Assembly: GCA_947494565.1 (NCBI GenBank)
Contig: CANLVG010000001.1
Span: 124,001-188,000, forward strand
DNA: 64,000 bases
DNA from: an uncultured Flavobacteriaceae bacterium
GTDB lineage: Bacteria; Bacteroidota; Bacteroidia; Flavobacteriales; Flavobacteriaceae
Direction of reading: 5' to 3'
Part shown: positions 56,574-64,000 of the stretch, piece after piece
How positions within the stretch are numbered: position 1 is the stretch's first letter
Layout of the letters: each line of letters starts with the position of its first letter
Made by a program: the position numbers and the translations under genes
Notes under the pieces: generated by a model
What the model saw: the letters and a program-made list of their open reading frames with translations, nothing else
Databases searched by the model: none
Told to the model about the DNA's origin: nothing

Positions 56574-58784
56574 ATGAAACACATACTTGTCCTGCTATTT
56601 CTATGGCTAACCGCTACGGTATACACACAGCAACCTTTAACGCTAGAAGACATCTACAAAAACGATGCATACTCGGCCAAGGGATACGGTCCCGTGCGAT
56701 GGATGAAAGACAATAAGGGCTATTCTACCCTAGAGCGAAACACTGAAGTCGGAGGCAGCGACATCGTGCGCTACGAAGCGAAATCGGGGGCACGATCCGT
56801 ATTGGTATACGCCCGACAACTCATCCCTATCGGGGCAACGGAACCCCTGTCCATTCGCAACTACGAGTGGTCCGATGACAATGCAAAACTATTGGTGTTT
56901 ACCAATACACGAAAAGTATGGCGTTACCATACCAGAGGTGATTATTGGGTATTGGATATGGCATCGGGTGCCTTGCACCAATTGGGTAGTGCTATGGAAC
57001 CTACGACGATGATGTTCGCCAAATTCTCCCCAGATGCCACTAGGGTCGGTTATGTGAGCCAAAACAACATCTACGTTGAGGCCCTAAAATCAAATGAAAT
57101 CACTCAACTGACCTTCGACGGTAACGAATCGATCATCAATGGAACCTTTGATTGGGTATATGAAGAAGAACTGTCATGTCGCGATGGTTTTAGATGGAGT
57201 CCCGATGGCCAACGAATCGCCTATTGGCGGTCAAACACGGAAAACATCGGAACGTTCTATATGATCAACAACGTAGATTCCATATATTCCAAACCCATTC
57301 CGCTGCCCTACCCCAAAGTCGGCACGAAAAATTCTGAAGTCAAGGTTGGGGTAGTCAATACTGTCGGAGGTGATACGAAATGGTTCGATATCCCAGGTGA
57401 CCCCACCGATAACTATTTGGCCCGAATGGATTTTATTCCGAATTCGAGCGAAGTGATGATCCAACAGTTGAATCGCAAACAGAATACAAATACGGTCTGG
57501 ATAGGTAACACGGACAACATGGCTGTTGATACCCTGTTTACCGATAAAGATGCCGCTTGGTTGGATGTACATGACAACATCATGTGGTTAGAGAACGAGA
57601 ACTATTTCACCTGGACGAGTGAAAAAGATGGTTGGTTACACCTTTACAAAGTATCTCGTGACGGCAAGGAATTCAGTACCATTACCAAAGGAAGCATCGA
57701 TGTGGTCCGTATCAATTGTATCGACCCCAAAGGCGGCTATGTGTATTATATCGCCTCACCTGAAAACTTTACCCAACGCTATCTCTACCGGAGCAAACTT
57801 GATGGTAGTACCGCTCCTGAAAAGGTCAGTCCCGAAGACCAGCCTGGGCAACATGCCTATCAAATCTCGGCGGATGCCAAATATGCCATACATTCCTATC
57901 AAAATTCCAAAGCTCCCCAAGAGATAACCCTCATCAACCTACAAAAGCATAGACCGATCCGAGTGCTAGAAGACAACCAAGCACTTGTCACTAAATTCAA
58001 CACCCTAGAACTGGCTCCAAAGGAATTCATCAAGATCGATATTGGCGAAGAGGTTTTTGATGCGTGGATGATCAAGCCTTCCGATTTTGACCCTGAAAAA
58101 AAATACCCCATCATCTTTTATGTTTATGGTGAACCTGCAGGGTCTACCGTACAAGACGCTTGGCAAGGCGGGGATCTTTGGCATCGGTATTTGGCCCAAG
58201 AAGGCTATGTGGTCGTGAGTATTGATAACAGAGGAACACGTACGCCAAGGGGCCGGGAGTGGCGAAAGTCAATTTACGGACAAATCGGTATTTTGGCAGC
58301 GAAGGATCAGGCCGCGGCGGCCCGGGAATTGTTCAAGAGCTACCCGTTTATCGACACCGATAAGGTGGGTATTTGGGGCTGGAGTGGCGGAGGTCAGATG
58401 ACCATGAACTGTCTGTTCCGGTATCCGGAAATCTATGGTTCTGGATTGGCGGTGTCCTTTGTGGCCGACCAACGGCTCTATGACAATATCTATCAAGAAC
58501 GGTACATGGGCCTGTTGGAAGACAACGAAACGAACTATATAGCGGGTTCACCGATCACGCATGCCAAAAAATTGGAAGGCAATCTAATGATCATTCATGG
58601 TACGGCGGATGACAATGTACACTACCAAAGTTTTGAGCAATTGGCGAACGAACTGATCAAACACAACAAACTATTCGATATGATGTCGTATCCCATGCGC
58701 TCCCACAGCATCAATGAGCGGGAAAACACTTCATTTCACCTTCGGCAGACCATGGCGCGGTATTGGAAACGTGTTTTTGAATAG
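56574..58784 (+). CDS. Dipeptidyl-peptidase IV-like S9 peptidase
   Basis: This 736-residue secreted peptidase (signal peptide about 1-19) has an N-terminal beta-propeller domain (about 40-470), including WVYEEEL, the Glu pair that binds the peptide N-terminus in DPP-IV. The C-terminal catalytic domain (about 500-736) has S604 in GWSGGG, D679 in HGTADDN and H711 in RSHSIN. It should remove N-terminal dipeptides (often X-Pro). It has its own intergenic region upstream and appears monocistronic. Confidence 0.94.
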   Translation: MKHILVLLFLWLTATVYTQQPLTLEDIYKNDAYSAKGYGPVRWMKDNKGYSTLERNTEVGGSDIVRYEAKSGARSVLVYARQLIPIGATEPLSIRNYEWSDDNAKLLVFTNTRKVWRYHTRGDYWVLDMASGALHQLGSAMEPTTMMFAKFSPDATRVGYVSQNNIYVEALKSNEITQLTFDGNESIINGTFDWVYEEELSCRDGFRWSPDGQRIAYWRSNTENIGTFYMINNVDSIYSKPIPLPYPKVGTKNSEVKVGVVNTVGGDTKWFDIPGDPTDNYLARMDFIPNSSEVMIQQLNRKQNTNTVWIGNTDNMAVDTLFTDKDAAWLDVHDNIMWLENENYFTWTSEKDGWLHLYKVSRDGKEFSTITKGSIDVVRINCIDPKGGYVYYIASPENFTQRYLYRSKLDGSTAPEKVSPEDQPGQHAYQISADAKYAIHSYQNSKAPQEITLINLQKHRPIRVLEDNQALVTKFNTLELAPKEFIKIDIGEEVFDAWMIKPSDFDPEKKYPIIFYVYGEPAGSTVQDAWQGGDLWHRYLAQEGYVVVSIDNRGTRTPRGREWRKSIYGQIGILAAKDQAAAARELFKSYPFIDTDKVGIWGWSGGGQMTMNCLFRYPEIYGSGLAVSFVADQRLYDNIYQERYMGLLEDNETNYIAGSPITHAKKLEGNLMIIHGTADDNVHYQSFEQLANELIKHNKLFDMMSYPMRSHSINERENTSFHLRQTMARYWKRVFE

Positions 58785-59285
58785 GCAAAGTAAATTACCT
58801 CGGGGCAAGCCCGCGAGGCATTAGAAGGAAAATTAACATTGATTTCGAGGCAAGCCTGTCCGGCAGGCAGGCGTCGGAACATTTTAAATCTCGAATATCG
58901 AGTAAAATCATGGTTCAATGAACTATCGTTCATTGGCAAACAATAAAGTTTGCGTATAAACTTTCGAGGCGCGGGGCCTGTTTTCCTAAAATCGTGCTGC
59001 CAAGCGCATAGAAGTGTGATTTAAAGCGAAAGTCTAGATCTGCAATCAGCGCTTCCGCGGCCTGAGTGTTTCTTTGTTTTGTCAATTGGATGAACTACAT
59101 GAGTATACTATCGTCAATACCTATGATTTTCAGGGTGTTAAGATATTTCGAACTGTTTGCTCCTTCCCTAATCGCAACCCCTAATGTCATCCATATCGAG
59201 TCTTTTACCATTTCGGGTAGTACATCCCACAGCCAAAATTTGAAGGGCTAATGAAAACAATAACTTCGCTATAAACCAATATATT
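58785..59285. other. Intergenic region with palindromic repeats
   Basis: The 501-base convergent gap contains an imperfect hairpin just after the peptidase stop (around 58799-58819, cctcg/cgagg outer arms) and a cctgtccggcaggcagg repeat at about 58855-58871. The latter shares acgcctgcctgc (complement, 58863-58874) with 9351-9362. A 61-codon open frame at 59066-59251 is not credible. No RNA gene was recognised. Confidence 0.45.
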
Positions 59286-59804
59286 TTAAAAAAATTGTTT
59301 GGACATGACCGTAAAATCAAAACGTTCCCTCCCGATTCGGAATTGATGCGACCCAATGGCCCGAAAATCATTTTTTTCATAAAAACCGATGGCGCGCTGA
59401 TTGCTGTTCAAGACCGATAACCAAATGGCCGCTGCTCCTGACTCCCTAGCCTTGGCCAACAGTATATCTTGCAGGCGTTTCCCAATTTTCATTGATAGGA
59501 AGTCGTTCAGAACGTAGATTTTCTGCAATTGGCTCACCTTTTCAGAGGTCAAAAATTCTGAAGATGAACGCAGTTTGAGCTTCGCATAACCCACGGGACG
59601 TTCATCAGAAAAAGCGATCCAGTACAAGTTATCCGACTTTTGTAAGCTGTCGGTTATTTTTTCAGCGTTAAAGGTAGTATCGAGATACGTATTCAAATCG
59701 TTGGCATCCCTGAAAAGATGGCCAAAGGCCTCGGTAAAAGTGATTCGTCCCAAACGCGAGATATGTTGTGCATCTTCCGTGCTAGCTTGTCGTATGTGTT
59801 CCAT
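59286..59804 (-). CDS. GNAT family N-acetyltransferase
   Basis: This 172-residue protein is a single GNAT domain. The beta4/alpha3 region is QLQKIYVLNDFLSMKIGKRLQDILL, with the acetyl-CoA-binding pattern around MKIGKRL, and the C-terminal AIGFYEKNDFRAIGS is characteristic. The acceptor is unknown. It overlaps the upstream small membrane protein gene by 23 bases, so the two form one unit divergent from the HxlR gene. Confidence 0.9.
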   Translation of the reverse strand: MEHIRQASTEDAQHISRLGRITFTEAFGHLFRDANDLNTYLDTTFNAEKITDSLQKSDNLYWIAFSDERPVGYAKLKLRSSSEFLTSEKVSQLQKIYVLNDFLSMKIGKRLQDILLAKARESGAAAIWLSVLNSNQRAIGFYEKNDFRAIGSHQFRIGRERFDFTVMSKQFF

Positions 59805-60021
59805 AGGTTCTAGGTTTCATTCGATATAGTCGGTACAAGTGTAAAAGAACAGCCACCGAACAGCCCACAATGATCGGTATGGCACTGATCATAAGACCAT
59901 ATGCGATATAGATGGCGTTCGCGAGCACTGAAAGGACACGTAAACGATGTTCACTCTTTGAGGACATCGAATAGAGATTGAGTCCCAAAGCTATATATCC
60001 GATACTATCTGCAAGGTTCAT
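59782..60021 (-). CDS. Small membrane protein
   Basis: This protein of about 79 residues (start at 60021, MNLADSIGY) has three short hydrophobic segments. A longer open frame would start at 60099, but that codon lies inside the 20-bp palindrome, so I reject it. The pattern NAIYIAYGLMISAIPII is reminiscent of small YgjV/SWEET-like membrane families, but this is weak. It is co-transcribed with the GNAT gene under the divergent promoter. Confidence 0.65.
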   Translation of the reverse strand: MNLADSIGYIALGLNLYSMSSKSEHRLRVLSVLANAIYIAYGLMISAIPIIVGCSVAVLLHLYRLYRMKPRTYGTHTTS

Positions 60022-60086
60022 AACATGGGTTTTTATACTATACTTTTTACAGTATAAAGATATTTTGAATATATTTACCGTGCAAT

Positions 60087-60106
60087 ACCTGTCATGCATG
60101 ACAGGT
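60087..60106. promoter_or_regulatory. Perfect 20-bp palindrome, candidate HxlR operator
   Basis: The sequence acctgtcatgcatgacaggt is completely self-complementary. It lies 16 bases before the HxlR start and 65 bases before the opposite gene's start. A dimeric regulator is expected to bind such a site, and HxlR is the only regulator beside it. Confidence 0.75.
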
Positions 60107-60122
60107 TAAATCATGAGATACC

Positions 60123-60497
60123 ATGCTCGTAAACGGAGAACAAAAAGCATACGATATCGAAGGGAATTTGTTTCATTGTGGCACCAATGTTACCCTACAC
60201 TTTATTGGCGGAAAATGGAAAAGCGTCATCGTCTGGTACCTGCGTAAGGGTACCATGCGATTTTCTGAACTCAAACGTCTGATGCCCGATATCACCGAAA
60301 AAATGCTGAGTATACAATTAAAGGCCCTTGAAGGGGATGGATTGATTAAAAGAACGGTATTCGGGACCAAACCACCACTTCGAGTAGAGTATGCACTATC
60401 TGAATTCGGGGAGGGTTTTGTTCCCGTAATACGAAGTATTACCGAATGGGGCATCAGGTATGCCGAATCAAAAGGGAAATTAGTCGGGTTGGACTAA
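60123..60497 (+). CDS. HxlR family transcriptional regulator
   Basis: This 124-residue winged helix-turn-helix protein is a complete HxlR/DUF24 member, with GGKWKSVIVWYLRKGTMRFSELKRLMPDITEKMLSIQLKALEGDGLIKR and the wing KPPLRVEYALSE. The conserved N-terminal cysteine region is FHCGTN; DUF24 regulators often sense electrophiles or hypochlorite through such a cysteine. It is divergent from a small membrane protein/GNAT unit across a perfect 20-bp palindrome, its likely target. Confidence 0.93.
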   Translation: MLVNGEQKAYDIEGNLFHCGTNVTLHFIGGKWKSVIVWYLRKGTMRFSELKRLMPDITEKMLSIQLKALEGDGLIKRTVFGTKPPLRVEYALSEFGEGFVPVIRSITEWGIRYAESKGKLVGLD

Positions 60498-60658
60498 TTC
60501 GCGTGTTTAGCGGAAATTGTATTCTGATGCATCTCGTACTCCCTAACGAAATGGAATAGAGTCTATGCCATGCCCGCTGTCTTTCCAAAGCACAACACTT
60601 GCCCTTATTTTAAAGTCTATTTACAAGCTATATTAAGGTATAGAGAGCCAAAATGCCC

Positions 60659-62269
60659 TTAATCACAATCGGGAATCTTTCCTTCAAGGGTCATCAGATT
60701 CCAAGCGGTTTCATAGCCCAGTTTGTGTGCTCTCCAAGAACGCCATTCCCCAGAAGAGGTATCTGCCGGCTCCGCACCTAAATCACATTTTCCTGTCAAC
60801 AGTGTATAGATATAGGCCCCTGAGGCCCGATCTAGATCACGGCTCATATGCCAGTTGTCACGATAGGCGGAATCGGCAATATTTAAAGCCTTCATTTGCG
60901 CATATAATGCGCGTATAGGAACTGCCCGGGCTGTAGGCAATTCATTTTCACGTATCATATAGAACGCCACACCCAAATCCGTTCCATTCTCTGATTGAGA
61001 ACCCCTTTTGTCAATTCCATATAACATCGAGGTATCTCCGGTCGTCGAACCGTCTTGCATCGGAAAACCTATGGAGTAGTCAAAAGAACTCGGATCTATT
61101 TTATAGCGTTTATTAGCTTCGAAATTGGTATTGGCCCTTCCTAAATTGAAGTGCACCGTTGGGGCACCGTCGCGCTCCAATTGGGTTCCATCGGTCTTCG
61201 ATATGACCCAATTTAAACCACCGATAATACCGTTTTCAGAACTGGTGCCGGTATGGTTGTACCGTATGATCGATGCATCGACATTGCCTGTTTGAAAAGG
61301 GGAGTTATAGGTAAATATTCCGGAAAAATGTGTCGCATCCTTGGCTTGGTTTACATTTTGAAAGGCTACATCTGCCAGTGCATCGTTATAGGTATACTCT
61401 GATGTGGCGGCATTTTCCTTGAACAGCTGTGTATAAATTGAAGCAGCTGCTAAATAGGCCCCGTTGGGTGAAGGATGGGCTGTTTGTTCATCTTTTAAAT
61501 CAGAAGAAAGGTCTTGCCAGGCGAGACCCGCCGGTACCACGTCTATGCCGACTTTGGCACCAACCGCAGTGCGATAGGTAAATTCCTCAAAATGGGTTAG
61601 GGGGCCTGTATTTTGTTCGTTCTTTGGCCATGGCATCAACAAAAGTGGTTGTGCATTGCCTTCGGCAACCTTGGCCGCAATGGTGTTAACACCAAGGGAA
61701 TAAAACCCTGGTACTTTAGAAATGATGTACGGATCGGCGGCGATAACGACATAGTCCCAGTCCTTTTCCCCGGCACCTTTCAAATTGGCCATTCGCTCTT
61801 GCTGTCCCTCGGGCCAATAGTAATACTGAAGAAGGGAGTGTGCATAATGTGTATATTCATATTGATTGCCCGTATCGCTCCCCAAACCTACCATCATCGT
61901 TTTGTCCTTATAGGTATCTTCATATTCGATGTGTATCTCGGCGGTGACCTTGGCATCTTCCGTTAAAATCGTTCGTAACTCTTCTGCGACGGGGCCTAAA
62001 GAAAAGGTAGATACACCACTGCCAATAGATGAACTTGGACCTAGTAGCAAAATGTTGATCGCACCATCTTGGTTCATGTCCACATCGGCCGGTTCTTCAA
62101 TAGGTGAATCCATCGAATCGGTATCATCGTCGGAAGCGCCTACTTCTTCCGTGTCAACGGTCGATGGTTCATCTTTGCTACAACCCATAACTACAAATAG
62201 TACTGCTAGGCAGAATAAGGAGATGTAGTGGGTATTCCTAGTTCGAAAATTATGGGACTTGGTTATCAT
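60659..62269 (-). CDS. SGNH-hydrolase-like lipoprotein
   Basis: This 536-residue lipoprotein (cysteine about 30 in FVVMGCSK) has an acidic linker (about 33-68) and then a region with SGNH-like features: ILLLGPSSSIGSGV near residue 75 in the position of the GDS block, and QTAHPSPNGAYLAAASIY in the position of the D-x-x-H block, though with altered residues. The C-terminal 200 residues are less clear. Hydrolysis of carbohydrate esters is a guess. The gene lies directly downstream of a LytTR/LytS pair, separated by a 241-base gap. Confidence 0.65.
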   Translation of the reverse strand: MITKSHNFRTRNTHYISLFCLAVLFVVMGCSKDEPSTVDTEEVGASDDDTDSMDSPIEEPADVDMNQDGAINILLLGPSSSIGSGVSTFSLGPVAEELRTILTEDAKVTAEIHIEYEDTYKDKTMMVGLGSDTGNQYEYTHYAHSLLQYYYWPEGQQERMANLKGAGEKDWDYVVIAADPYIISKVPGFYSLGVNTIAAKVAEGNAQPLLLMPWPKNEQNTGPLTHFEEFTYRTAVGAKVGIDVVPAGLAWQDLSSDLKDEQTAHPSPNGAYLAAASIYTQLFKENAATSEYTYNDALADVAFQNVNQAKDATHFSGIFTYNSPFQTGNVDASIIRYNHTGTSSENGIIGGLNWVISKTDGTQLERDGAPTVHFNLGRANTNFEANKRYKIDPSSFDYSIGFPMQDGSTTGDTSMLYGIDKRGSQSENGTDLGVAFYMIRENELPTARAVPIRALYAQMKALNIADSAYRDNWHMSRDLDRASGAYIYTLLTGKCDLGAEPADTSSGEWRSWRAHKLGYETAWNLMTLEGKIPDCD

Positions 62270-62510
62270 AGGACGATTTTAAAGGTGGGCGCATACAGAA
62301 CGGAGCACTATCCTATAAAGTATGGTTGAATGGCTTATTTAGATGAAATGCACCTTCTGGTCCGAACCAGGAAAAAAATCAACACGATCCTATATGTCAT
62401 CCGGAGTTAAGGACCCTTAGTAGCGATTCGGTACTATAGTACAGCTTGTGCTTCTATACCGGTTTGTTCTGGACTCTAATGGATAGTATAGTATTTGGAA
62501 AAGATACCGA

Positions 62511-63221
62511 CTACGGGCGTTCAATTAATTTACTCCCGATAATCGCTTGATATACGTGTTCCCTTAGGGCCCTGCTCATGTTAATTTGATTTCCTGCAAC
62601 GTATATTCGATTCCCTTCGAGTTTGTCAATATGCTTATAAGCGACCAAATAATAGCGATGTACCCTTATGAATTTCTCTTTTGGCAACTCCTTTTCAATC
62701 TGCTTTAAGGAAACCAGCGTCAGGTAGGTGTCATCCACCGTATGTATTTTTACATAGTCTTTGGCGGTTTCGATGAAGGTGATGGCATCAATGAACACCT
62801 TGACGATCATTCCGTCACATTTGATGAAAATATGATTTTCGCGTGCCTCGTTTTGCCTAGACAAATCAGAAATTATCCTGGTCTTCTGAACCCCTCTAAG
62901 GAATCTACTATAGGAAAAGGGCTTGAGCAAAAAGTCGACCACGTTCAGTTCGAATCCCTCTAGGGCGAACTCGCGATGTGCAGTTGTGAATAGTACCTGG
63001 GGAGGGTTTGCAAGTGCCTTCATAAATTCAATCCCCGTCATATCAGGCATTTGAATATCTAAAAACAGGATGTCTACCGTATGTTGTTTTAAAAATTCCA
63101 ATGCGCCAATAGCGGATGAAAAAGACCCTGTATGTTCTAAAAAAGGTGTTTGTTCGATAAACTCTTCCAGCCCTTTTCGAGCCAATGGCTCATCGTCAAC
63201 TACTAAACACTTCGTCTTCAT
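62511..63221 (-). CDS. LytTR family response regulator
   Basis: This 236-residue regulator has a receiver domain with D9/D10 and phospho-acceptor D55 (FLDIQMP), conserved LLKPF, and a C-terminal LytTR domain (ITFIETAKDYVKIHT, FIRVHRYYLVA). Its start overlaps the end of the sensor kinase gene by 26 bases. Its target may include the SGNH-like lipoprotein gene downstream, because no other gene intervenes. Confidence 0.93.
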   Translation of the reverse strand: MKTKCLVVDDEPLARKGLEEFIEQTPFLEHTGSFSSAIGALEFLKQHTVDILFLDIQMPDMTGIEFMKALANPPQVLFTTAHREFALEGFELNVVDFLLKPFSYSRFLRGVQKTRIISDLSRQNEARENHIFIKCDGMIVKVFIDAITFIETAKDYVKIHTVDDTYLTLVSLKQIEKELPKEKFIRVHRYYLVAYKHIDKLEGNRIYVAGNQINMSRALREHVYQAIIGSKLIERP

Positions 63222-64000
63222 GGAGTTTGATTTTTAGGTCTACCGTGAATTTGTCATCATGACGTTGGATATTGAAGAGGTGGCGGTGTGGATAAATCAA
63301 TTCCAAACGACGCTTTACATTCGAAAGTCCAATACCACCACTGCCTTTTTCATTGGATTTTTTACCGCTCTTTTGTGAAACTGTGTTTTCGACCTCAAAA
63401 TGAAGGAATTGACCGGATTCTATCCCTGCCCGAATCCGTACTTCGTAACCAGCACTACTCTGCCCGTGTTTAAACGCATTTTCAACCAGTGGTAACAATA
63501 ACATGGGGGTTATGGTCAATTTTGATGGAGGAGTTGGAAATGTCTGTTTAACGGTGACCAGGTCTTCATGCCGAATCCGTTCAATGGCAATGTAATTCTT
63601 GAGGTTTTCAAATTCCAGGGCCACGGGAATCGATTTTTTACTGGACTCATACAATTGGTGGCTTAAAATTTCGGAAAACTGCAAGAGCATTTTTTTTCCA
63701 CCTTCTAAATTCTTTCCGATCATAATGTAAATACTATTCAAGGAATTAAAAAGAAAATGTGGATTGATTTGATTCTTCAATAGGTTTAATTCGGTCTGTA
63801 GCTGCTTTTGCTCTATTTCGCGCAACGAACGTTCTTTTCGAAACCATTCGTCCGTTAGAAATAGGGTCATTGATAAGCATAGGGCCAAAATCACTTCGGT
63901 AGTAATTGCAATTTTTCCTTGAACAGTAGCGAAGAACTGTGCGATAGGAAGGTATATATTGATATGTTCAAAGTAAAACTGAAGAAAATATGAGGAAAAG
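63196..64000 (-). CDS. LytS-type sensor histidine kinase (5' end outside window)
   Basis: The catalytic part has the helical coiled region (REIEQKQLQTELNLLKNQ), phospho-acceptor motif QINPHFLFNSLNSIY, and HATPase segment PLVENAFKHG with a closing GGIGLSNVKRRLELIYP. The frame stays open to the right edge through residues FYFEHINIYLPIAQFFATVQ, which look like another membrane helix, so the GTG at 63894 is not the real start. Only a part of the sensor is visible. It pairs with the overlapping LytTR regulator. Confidence 0.9.
   Translation of the reverse strand, partial: FSSYFLQFYFEHINIYLPIAQFFATVQGKIAITTEVILALCLSMTLFLTDEWFRKERSLREIEQKQLQTELNLLKNQINPHFLFNSLNSIYIMIGKNLEGGKKMLLQFSEILSHQLYESSKKSIPVALEFENLKNYIAIERIRHEDLVTVKQTFPTPPSKLTITPMLLLPLVENAFKHGQSSAGYEVRIRAGIESGQFLHFEVENTVSQKSGKKSNEKGSGGIGLSNVKRRLELIYPHRHLFNIQRHDDKFTVDLKIKLHEDEVFSS

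Noticed and set aside
63196-63894. Complete 232-residue kinase starting with GTG at 63894
   Set aside because: The frame stays open to the window edge and encodes another hydrophobic segment, so the gene is cut by the window.
1-64000. Mobile elements, CRISPR arrays, rRNA and tRNA genes, antiphage modules
   Set aside because: I looked for transposase, integrase, repeat-spacer arrays, tRNA-like folds and defence-enzyme motifs on both strands and found none I can support.

Overview
The window looks like chromosomal DNA of a Bacteroidota member, most likely a (probably marine) Flavobacteriaceae species. The basis is the AT-rich composition, the two TonB-dependent receptors with carboxypeptidase-regulatory-like N-termini, the many SPII lipoproteins with acidic residues after the cysteine, the LytS/LytTR two-component pairs, the AraC regulators with a membrane-spanning N-terminus, and the DUF1080, GIN (DUF2807) and DUF6249 families. 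Genus is not resolved. I see no rRNA, tRNA, CRISPR array, insertion sequence, integrase or phage gene. This is ordinary chromosome rich in accessory, transport and regulatory genes.

Layout. 1-3.2 kb: an SDR / cupin (DUF4437) / AraC operon and an adjacent SnoaL-like gene, with a near-identical 35-bp element upstream of both units. 3.3-9.3 kb: a TonB receptor / M29-NicX-like metalloenzyme / NCS1 permease operon, with a divergent 408-residue protein of unknown family. 9.4-16.9 kb: three serine beta-lactamase-fold hydrolases in one operon (one fused to an esterase, one with its catalytic residues replaced), then a divergent LytS/LytR pair and a GIN-domain protein. 17-24.2 kb: a lipoprotein, a PadR/FtsX-permease pair behind an 18-bp direct repeat, a further intact serine hydrolase and an AraC regulator. 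24.4-30.5 kb: an 844-residue lipoprotein, a DUF1080 lipoprotein, a ZIP transporter and a zinc alcohol dehydrogenase. 30.6-35.5 kb: a Crp-like regulator and an aminotransferase, then a compact TetR regulon (TetR, alcohol dehydrogenase and two paralogous NTF2-like proteins) with three copies of one operator and a terminator.

35.6-38 kb: a trypsin-like protease, then DUF6249 / sigma factor / putative membrane anti-sigma genes. 38-48 kb: LamG protein with divergent LysR, LRR lipoprotein, DUF5694 protein, two membrane AraC regulators flanking a secreted lamin-G-like protein and an exported Rossmann epimerase. 48-49.8 kb: a putative envelope protein overlapping an alpha/beta hydrolase lipoprotein. 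49.9-56.4 kb: a small HCxxCH protein followed by a tight operon of ABC ATPase, siderophore-type TonB receptor and two DUF3526-type ABC permeases, which I read as a metal or metallophore handling system. 56.5-64 kb: a DPP-IV-like peptidase, GNAT and small membrane protein genes divergent from an HxlR regulator across a perfect 20-bp palindrome, an SGNH-like lipoprotein, and a second LytTR/LytS pair whose kinase runs off the right edge.

The most useful observations are regulatory and visible directly: four local regulators each sit beside repeated or palindromic sites at the promoters they would be expected to control. The two most system-like clusters of unclear substrate are the receptor/NicX-like/NCS1 operon and the HCxxCH/ABC/receptor/DUF3526 operon.
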